NCBI RefSeq assembly: GCF_024170405.1
Contig: NZ_JALJYC010000009.1
Location: 17,540-81,539, forward strand
Reading direction: 5' to 3'
DNA length: 64,000 nt
DNA from: Neisseria perflava
Lineage (GTDB): Bacteria; Pseudomonadota; Gammaproteobacteria; Burkholderiales; Neisseriaceae
The first letter of the stretch is position 1, and the number at the start of each line of letters is the position of its first letter. The notes under the pieces are model-generated. The model had not been told where the DNA came from. It was given only the letters and a program-made list of their open reading frames with translations, and searched no databases. Below, in pieces: positions 58,867-64,000 of this stretch. A program made the translations under genes and the position numbers.

Positions 58867-59712
58867 ATGCTCGTCTGCAACCCCTATGAAGTCGTCATCC
58901 ACGGCACCACCAGCAAAGGCAGAGTCTTCCGCCCCAGCGACTGGGCAGAGCGTCTGTGCGGCATTTTGTCCTCATTCGACAAAGACAACCGCCTGTCGTA
59001 TTCGCAATGGGTGCGCCCGATTTTAGTCGATAAAGTCCGCTGTGTGGCTGTTGATAAAAAGCTGGAAGAAATCAATCCGCAGATGTTCCGCTTCCTGATG
59101 GATTTTGCCGCCGACAACGATTTGCGCGTCATCGACTGCAAAACCCTGCTCGACGAACACGCGGATCAGCCCGAAGCGGAGATTCCGCCCGAGCGCGTGT
59201 TACTGGCGCAAGCCATCGAAGAGAAGCATTCTGCCGAAACGAAGCAAACCGAAGCCCCTGCCGCGCCGGTCGCTTTCGTATTGCGCGAAATTCCGGCAGA
59301 AGAAACCGCCACGGCCTTCGCCGCCCTGAGCATGCTGCGTTCTACCCTGACCGACATCAACCGTTTCGTCGAGCAGGTCAACGAGCGCCAACGCCCGGCC
59401 GGTTACCGCATGATTGGTATTTTTGAGGAAGGCAAGCATAATGCGGTCGCGGTGTGCGGCTTCCGCGAGGTCTATAACTTGGCCAGCGGCCACCATATCC
59501 ACATCGACGACATCGTCACCATGCCGCAAAGCCGTCTGAAGGGCTACGCCTCCCGCCTGTTGACGGAAGTGCGCAAAATCGGTGCAGAGGCAGGCGTGCC
59601 CAAAATCCATCTGAATGTCCACGTCAGCAACGACCGCGCCGACGCCCACCGCCTGTATTTCAAAAACGGCTTTGAAATCATGGCCTACCATTTCCGTTGC
59701 GATACGAAATAA
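58867..59712 (+). CDS. DUF3579-GNAT fusion protein
   Basis: This 281-residue protein joins two modules. Residues 1-90 match the DUF3579 family (V-V-I-H-G-T-T-S-K-G-R-V-F-R-P-S-D-W-A-E-R-L), normally a stand-alone beta-proteobacterial protein of unknown role. After a linker rich in Glu/Ala, residues about 135-281 form a GNAT acetyltransferase, with the acetyl-CoA loop seen as R-L-K-G-Y-A-S-R-L-L and the end A-H-R-L-Y-F-K-N-G-F. The acetyl acceptor is unknown. A good promoter lies 29 bases upstream. Confidence 0.85.
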   Translation: MLVCNPYEVVIHGTTSKGRVFRPSDWAERLCGILSSFDKDNRLSYSQWVRPILVDKVRCVAVDKKLEEINPQMFRFLMDFAADNDLRVIDCKTLLDEHADQPEAEIPPERVLLAQAIEEKHSAETKQTEAPAAPVAFVLREIPAEETATAFAALSMLRSTLTDINRFVEQVNERQRPAGYRMIGIFEEGKHNAVAVCGFREVYNLASGHHIHIDDIVTMPQSRLKGYASRLLTEVRKIGAEAGVPKIHLNVHVSNDRADAHRLYFKNGFEIMAYHFRCDTK

Positions 59713-59720
59713 GCATGTTG

Positions 59721-59757
59721 AAGGCCGTCTGAAAAATCTGATTTTCAGACGGCCTTT
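59721..59757. terminator. Uptake-sequence terminator
   Basis: Inverted AAGGCCGTCTGAAAA arms with a five-base gap and a T-rich flank begin nine bases past the GNAT stop. They separate it from the small lipoprotein gene. Confidence 0.88.
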
Positions 59758-59793
59758 GTATTGGCAAAATATTGAAATGAAAGGAGAAACATC

Positions 59794-59934
59794 ATGATGA
59801 AAACGATAACCCTAACCGCTTTGGCGCTGCTGCTTTCCGCCTGCGCGGGCGGCTTTTCCGGCAACGGCAGTAGCGAAATGTACGGCCAAATCTCCACCGG
59901 TATCGAAAGCAGCCATACTTCTGTCGGGCGCTGA
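59794..59934 (+). CDS. Small lipoprotein (46 residues)
   Basis: The frame M-M-K-T-I-T-L-T-A-L-A-L-L-L-S-A-C has a canonical lipobox L-S-A-C17 and an AGGAG ribosome site seven bases from the first ATG. The mature lipoprotein would have only 30 residues, rich in Gly and Ser (A-G-G-F-S-G-N-G-S-S) and without further motifs. It is bracketed by two uptake-sequence terminators, so it is an independent unit. Function is unknown; similar tiny lipoproteins occur in Neisseria. Confidence 0.75.
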   Translation: MMKTITLTALALLLSACAGGFSGNGSSEMYGQISTGIESSHTSVGR

Positions 59935-59966
59935 TTTTGCGGTTCGATTCATAATCCTTTAATGCG

Positions 59967-60018
59967 AAAAGGCCGTCTGAATATTCTGATACGATACGGA
60001 ATATTCAGACGGCCTTTT
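59967..60018. terminator. Bidirectional uptake-sequence terminator
   Basis: A perfect 20-bp stem (59967-59986 with 59999-60018) built on AG-type uptake sequences lies between the plus-strand lipoprotein gene and the minus-strand FadL gene. A runs and T runs flank both ends. Confidence 0.92.
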
Positions 60019-60033
60019 TTATATAAACCTCAA

Positions 60034-61449
60034 TTAATCAAAGCGGTAAGTGTACTGCAAACCGAAAATCTGCGCATGGCTCTTGAAGTCGGCTTTGGCT
60101 AACACGCCGCTGTCCACGGTAGTACCGCCTTGGCTGTTGTCGCTGTTGGCCACGCTGGAGCTTTTGATGTGGATATAGCTGTATGCGCCGCGAAGGGTAT
60201 GCTTGCGGTTGATATCGTATTTTGCGCCAAACGAAAACCAGATACGGTCGTTATCCGGCAAAGTTGACAACCGCATGACCGAATCCCGCACCGGCGATTG
60301 GTCGTAGGCCACACCAAAACGCAGCTGCAACGGATCGCTATATTGGTAAGACGCGCCGACGGCAAATTTATAGGTATTTTTCCAATTCGGTTTCATCACC
60401 GTTTTATTGGATTGGCCGTTGGCCACATTTTTGGTATTTTCAAATATCAGCTCAACCGTATTGAAACGCGAATGGCGCGTCCAAGTAATGTCGCCAAACA
60501 GATTCCATTTCGGCGTGGCCTTATACATTCCCTGTACCGAAAAAGACTCCGGCGTCATGATATTCAGGCTGACTTTTTCATTCGGCACATAGCCGCGACC
60601 GGTAATCAGGGAAGAATAATAAGCCTGCGCCAGCGTGCCATCGGCTGTCCAGTCGGCCGTTCCCTTCAATTTGTGTTCTATTTTGGAACGGTAGTTCATA
60701 CCGATACGGCTGCGCTCGTTAATATCCCACATCCAAGCCAGCTGATAGCCGAAGCCCCAGTCGTGGCCTTTGGCAACTGCATGGCCGTCCCAACAATTTG
60801 CCGCCGCGCCTGCTTGGGCGCACGCTGCGGCTGAGGCATCATAACCGCTACCGCCATAATTACGGTTTGCCGTCCCCCAGTCCGAATACTTGCGCAATTC
60901 CGCCGTAGTATATTGCGCAATCGCGCCCACGGCAAATGAATGGTGCTCATTGAATTTATAGGCCACAACCGGTTCAAACGCAAAAGTCTTCAGCGTGGTT
61001 TTATTCAAATTGTAGCGCAGCACAGAATCGGTATCGTATTCGGTTTCCGAGCCATAGGGCACATAGGCGCCAAAACCCAAAGTCACTTTATCATTCAGCT
61101 TATACGCGCCGTAAACATGCGGCGCAAGGGTCAAACCATCGGCCAAAGTACCGCTGGTCGCTCCGGGCGCAGCAGTTGTGGAGTTGTAATAAGTGGCCGA
61201 TGCATTTTTGTATTTAAGGGAAGGCGCAACGATATTGGCACCAACAGTGATTTCCGATTTTTCCAAATGGGTCAAGCCGGCCGGATTGTAGAAAATGGTG
61301 GAGGCATCTGAAGCTTCTGCAGTAGAGGCGTTGGAAGTGCTTTGTGATCCTACCGACTGCGCACCAAAATGATAGCCGGAAGCCAAAACCGAAGGGGCAG
61401 CAGTTGCCATACAAAGAAGAAACAGGGATTTTTGACGAAATGTTTTCAT
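60034..61449 (-). CDS. FadL/OmpP1/TodX family outer-membrane transport protein
   Basis: This 471-residue protein has a signal peptide (M-K-T-F-R-Q-K-S-L-F-L-L...) with cleavage before S-G-Y-H-F-G. The mature start and the N-P-A-G-L-T-H segment are FadL-family hallmarks, and the protein ends with the aromatic Y-T-Y-R-F-D beta-signal. It should form a 14-strand barrel that carries hydrophobic compounds such as fatty acids. The ATG at 61449 is preferred. An uptake sequence lies at 61473-61484 upstream. Confidence 0.93.
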   Translation of the reverse strand: MKTFRQKSLFLLCMATAAPSVLASGYHFGAQSVGSQSTSNASTAEASDASTIFYNPAGLTHLEKSEITVGANIVAPSLKYKNASATYYNSTTAAPGATSGTLADGLTLAPHVYGAYKLNDKVTLGFGAYVPYGSETEYDTDSVLRYNLNKTTLKTFAFEPVVAYKFNEHHSFAVGAIAQYTTAELRKYSDWGTANRNYGGSGYDASAAACAQAGAAANCWDGHAVAKGHDWGFGYQLAWMWDINERSRIGMNYRSKIEHKLKGTADWTADGTLAQAYYSSLITGRGYVPNEKVSLNIMTPESFSVQGMYKATPKWNLFGDITWTRHSRFNTVELIFENTKNVANGQSNKTVMKPNWKNTYKFAVGASYQYSDPLQLRFGVAYDQSPVRDSVMRLSTLPDNDRIWFSFGAKYDINRKHTLRGAYSYIHIKSSSVANSDNSQGGTTVDSGVLAKADFKSHAQIFGLQYTYRFD

Positions 61450-61602
61450 GTGGTATGAATAATATAACAAAAAGGCCGTCTGAAAAGGCGGCGGTTAATA
61501 TTTAGTGTAGGTACTCAATTCTATAATATTTGTAAAATTCCGGATAGCTTTTTTTACTCTTTAAGCATAATTAACTACAAGCCGTTACTTTTAAAGCCAC
61601 AA

Positions 61603-61628
61603 AAAAAGCAGCCCGAAGGCTGCTTTTT
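61603..61628 (-). terminator. Terminator of pyruvate kinase gene
   Basis: A perfect 11-bp stem with a CGAA tetraloop and a T run on the minus strand begins 20 bases past the pyk stop. Confidence 0.92.
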
Positions 61629-61647
61629 GCAAAACAAGGTACACTGA

Positions 61648-63117
61648 TTATTGAACAGTGAATACTTCCAAGGTATTGGTCGAACCGGTTTCACGCATTT
61701 TCGAACCGCTGGTGATAATGTATTGATCACCGCTGCTCAAGATTTTGCGGTCAACCAACATGGCTTCCACTTCACGCAAAGCAGTATCGTGGTCGGTGCT
61801 GGTTGCCAAAATCATCGGGCGCACACCACGGTACATGGCCATACGGCGTTGGGCAGAAATACTCGGAGTCAGCGCAAAAATCGGCAGTTGGATATTATGA
61901 CGGCTGATTTCAAATGCAGTCGAACCGCTCTCGGTCAGCGCAACAATCGCTTTGGCATCAATCGCGCGCGCCACGCCTACGGCGCCGGCGGCAATTGCCA
62001 AATTGGTGCTGACCACATGATCTTCCATCAAACCTTCTACGCCGATTAGAGAATCTTGTTCTTTTTCTGCGGTGGCACAAATGGTCGCCATTTGGGTAAC
62101 AGTTTCAAACGGATAAGCACCTACTGCAGTTTCGGCAGAACACATCACGGCATCGGTACCATCCAAAACGGCATTGGCGACGTCGCTTACCTCCGCACGG
62201 GTCGGTACGGGGTTGGTAATCATGCTTTCCATCATCTGGGTTGCAGTAATGCTGAAACGGCGCAATTCACGAGCGCGGCGAATCATGCGTTTTTGCAAAG
62301 CAGGTACAGCGGCATGACCCACTTCTACGGCCAAGTCACCACGGGCAACCATGATGCCGTCTGAAGCCAAGATGATTTCATCCAAGTTTTCAATCGCTTC
62401 AACGCGCTCGATTTTAGATACCAAACCCGGACGAACGGCTGTACTGCCTTTCATCTCTTCTTCCACTTTGGCGCGGGCAGTATTCAAATCCTCGGCAGAT
62501 TTGACAAAACTCAAAGCCAAGTAATCGCAACCGATGGCAATCGCGGTTTTCAGGTCCCGGAAGTCTTTTTCAGTCAAAGCACCGGCAGACAAACCGCCAC
62601 CGCGTTTGTTGATGCCTTTGTTGCTTTTCAGCACATGGCTGTTTTCAACAGTTGTAATAATTTTACTGCCTTCTACGGCATCTACGGTCAAAGTCAGCAG
62701 ACCGTCATCCAACCACAAAACATCGCCGGATTTAACATCGTTCGGCAAATCACGATAATCCAAACCAACGGCTTCACGTGTACCTTCGCCTTCCAAAGCT
62801 GCGTCCAAAACCAGTTTTTCACCTTTGTTCAGCTGGATACTGCCACCGGCAATCTTACCCACACGGATTTTCGGGCCTTGCAAGTCCGCCAAAATTGCCA
62901 CTTCCTGACCGGAACGTTTGGCCGCTTCACGAACGATACGGGCATTTTCTTGATGGAATTCAGCGGTACCGTGGCTAAAGTTAAAACGCACGACATTCAA
63001 GCCGCCTACTCGAATCATATCTTCCAGCAATTGCACATCATTGCTGCCCGGGCCCAAGGTGGCAACAATTTTAGTATTATGACTAATACGGGTAACATCA
63101 CGTTTTGAGGTACTCAT
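61648..63117 (-). CDS. pyk: Pyruvate kinase
   Basis: The 489-residue enzyme makes pyruvate and ATP from phosphoenolpyruvate. It shows the N-terminal T-K-I-V-A-T-L-G-P, the active-site segment around L-A-S-D-G-I-M-V-A-R-G-D-L and the A-T-Q-M-M-E-S-M signature. The ATG at 63117 is preferred because an AAGG ribosome site is seven bases away; the ATG at 63123 overlaps it. An uptake-sequence core at 62353-62362 encodes part of A-S-D-G. It is transcribed alone. Confidence 0.96.
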   Translation of the reverse strand: MSTSKRDVTRISHNTKIVATLGPGSNDVQLLEDMIRVGGLNVVRFNFSHGTAEFHQENARIVREAAKRSGQEVAILADLQGPKIRVGKIAGGSIQLNKGEKLVLDAALEGEGTREAVGLDYRDLPNDVKSGDVLWLDDGLLTLTVDAVEGSKIITTVENSHVLKSNKGINKRGGGLSAGALTEKDFRDLKTAIAIGCDYLALSFVKSAEDLNTARAKVEEEMKGSTAVRPGLVSKIERVEAIENLDEIILASDGIMVARGDLAVEVGHAAVPALQKRMIRRARELRRFSITATQMMESMITNPVPTRAEVSDVANAVLDGTDAVMCSAETAVGAYPFETVTQMATICATAEKEQDSLIGVEGLMEDHVVSTNLAIAAGAVGVARAIDAKAIVALTESGSTAFEISRHNIQLPIFALTPSISAQRRMAMYRGVRPMILATSTDHDTALREVEAMLVDRKILSSGDQYIITSGSKMRETGSTNTLEVFTVQ

Positions 63118-63390
63118 GAGCATCCTTTCAAATCAGGCTATTCTGTTGTTAATAGCTGATTGTAACCTGAAAAGTCAGCTATTTGGCGGAAAATTACAGA
63201 ATTTTATGACCTAAACCAAATTTGTACTTTATCCGCAAACCCGCCATTTATCCAACTCTTAAAACTCCCCCTTTTCCTATTAAAAATATCTTTAAACAAC
63301 AGCCTTTGCCTCCAAGAAGAAATATATCTATGTGTTGGCTTAGACTATAATATCTTATATTTTTCCAAAAAACTAAGGCCTATTTTCCAC

Positions 63391-63876
63391 ATGAAACGTC
63401 TGCTGACTTCTCTTCCCATATGGTTCATATTAGCGGATATGCTTTACGGCTTTGCCTTAAATATTTCTCAAAGCCAAAAAACGCCAAACATATCATCATC
63501 CATTGTCACACCTGACATCGCATTCAGCGGACTTCAAATCATTTCGAATGGCGGCATGATTTTAATCGTTGGATTTGGTTTAATCATTCTGCTCCAACTC
63601 AACCGAACTGTTCTATCCAAACAAATCCTACCTATCGGTATCTTTCGGACATTGGGACTATTGGCCGTATTAGCATTCAGCGTACCTTCGCTATGGGAGT
63701 GGCTTTGGGCCATTTATTCCTTCATAACAGGCACAAATCATTTCAATATCAGCAATATTCGTTATTTTATTACATCTTTATGTATGCCATTAATATCATT
63801 ACTCTGTTTATACCGCTTATATGGCTGGTATCGCCTTAATAAAGTACAATTTACCAGCGCTAATACAGGCATATAA
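63391..63876 (+). CDS. Four-helix membrane protein (DUF2975-like)
   Basis: The 161-residue protein has four predicted transmembrane helices at about residues 7-24, 48-70, 82-104 and 126-146. The plan and spacing resemble DUF2975 proteins, but the resemblance is weak. Base composition is AT-richer than the neighbours. Nothing indicates its role. The 267-base gap before it holds a TATAAT-like element at 63346-63351 but no clear -35. A strong terminator follows at 63907. Confidence 0.7.
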   Translation: MKRLLTSLPIWFILADMLYGFALNISQSQKTPNISSSIVTPDIAFSGLQIISNGGMILIVGFGLIILLQLNRTVLSKQILPIGIFRTLGLLAVLAFSVPSLWEWLWAIYSFITGTNHFNISNIRYFITSLCMPLISLLCLYRLYGWYRLNKVQFTSANTGI

Positions 63877-63906
63877 ATGGCAGATGCTTCCCATTAGGTA
63901 GCAATA

Positions 63907-63947
63907 AAACCCGAAGGCCGTCTGAGTTTCAGACGGCCTTCGGGTTT
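63907..63947. terminator. Bidirectional uptake-sequence terminator
   Basis: A perfect 19-bp stem (63907-63925 with 63929-63947) centred on two AG-type uptake sequences has a three-base loop. It has the form expected between converging genes. Confidence 0.92.
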
Positions 63948-63969
63948 AGCATTCGGCAGGATTCGCCCC

Positions 63970-64000
63970 CTATTTTTTCACGGCAGGAACGGCCGCCTTC
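63970..64000 (-). CDS. Possible C-terminus of a minus-strand gene
   Basis: The minus strand reads K-A-A-V-P-A-V-K-K and then TAG at the very edge of the window. The neighbouring bidirectional terminator at 63907-63947 fits a gene converging from the right. Nine codons are too few to identify it, and this may be chance. Confidence 0.3.
   Translation of the reverse strand, partial: KAAVPAVKK

Overview
The window is a chromosomal segment of a Neisseria species, probably a commensal rather than N. meningitidis or N. gonorrhoeae. It is full of the neisserial DNA uptake sequence (DUS) core GCCGTCTGAA, mostly in the AGGCCGTCTGAA (AG-DUS) form, with some ATGCCGTCTGAA and a few AGGTCGTCTGAA copies. 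DUS commonly occur as inverted pairs that double as intrinsic terminators. Gene content and order fit a betaproteobacterium. Species cannot be fixed from the sequence alone.

Layout. 1-1660 (+): end of a NUDIX hydrolase gene and an ABC-transporter ATPase gene, closed by a strong terminator. 1732-2437 (-): two small genes, each broken by one extra base in a homopolymer. 2583-38176 (-): a long translation/transcription supercluster, read from right to left: tRNA-Tyr, Gly and Thr, tuf, tRNA-Trp, secE-nusG, rplKAJL, rpoBC, a restriction-modification gene inserted between rpoC and rpsL, rpsL-rpsG-fusA-tuf-rpsJ, then the S10, spc and alpha ribosomal genes down to rplQ. 38274-51700 (-): housekeeping genes fdx, rsmD, topA, smg, dprA, an alpha/beta hydrolase, ntrX, ntrY, a DUF4390 protein, rsmB, fmt and def. 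51966-53234 (+): a LysM protein. 53342-54475 (-): two small membrane proteins, followed by a 640-base non-coding stretch holding a nested inverted-repeat element. 55115-58468 (-): pyrB-pyrI with a candidate leader-peptide attenuator, and glnK-amtB. 58867-59934 (+): a DUF3579-GNAT fusion protein and a tiny lipoprotein. 60034-63117 (-): a FadL-type porin and pyruvate kinase. 63391-63876 (+): a DUF2975-like membrane protein. The right edge may hold the last codons of a minus-strand gene.

How it works together. Most of the window builds the ribosome, RNA polymerase, translation factors and the Sec channel. Recognisable sigma-70-type promoters precede rplK, rpsL, rplC and the tRNA-Tyr operon. The rplJ leader and the rplL-rpoB hairpin are at classical control points. 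Nitrogen and pyrimidine supply are represented by glnK-amtB, pyrBI and the NtrYX two-component system.

Most notable points: (1) the restriction-modification gene carries an eight-cytosine tract just before its catalytic NPPY motif, so it looks phase-variable, and its specificity region is clearly AT-rich; (2) pyrB is preceded by a 24-codon leader ORF, a GC hairpin and eight T residues, resembling enterobacterial pyrBI attenuation; (3) glnK has two identical 12-bp dyads in its promoter region; (4) NtrX has lost its Walker A lysine and the sigma-54 contact loop; (5) DUS have been recruited as protein-coding sequence (two in the DprA linker, stop codons of the NUDIX and GlnK genes, two in the DUF4390 signal region).
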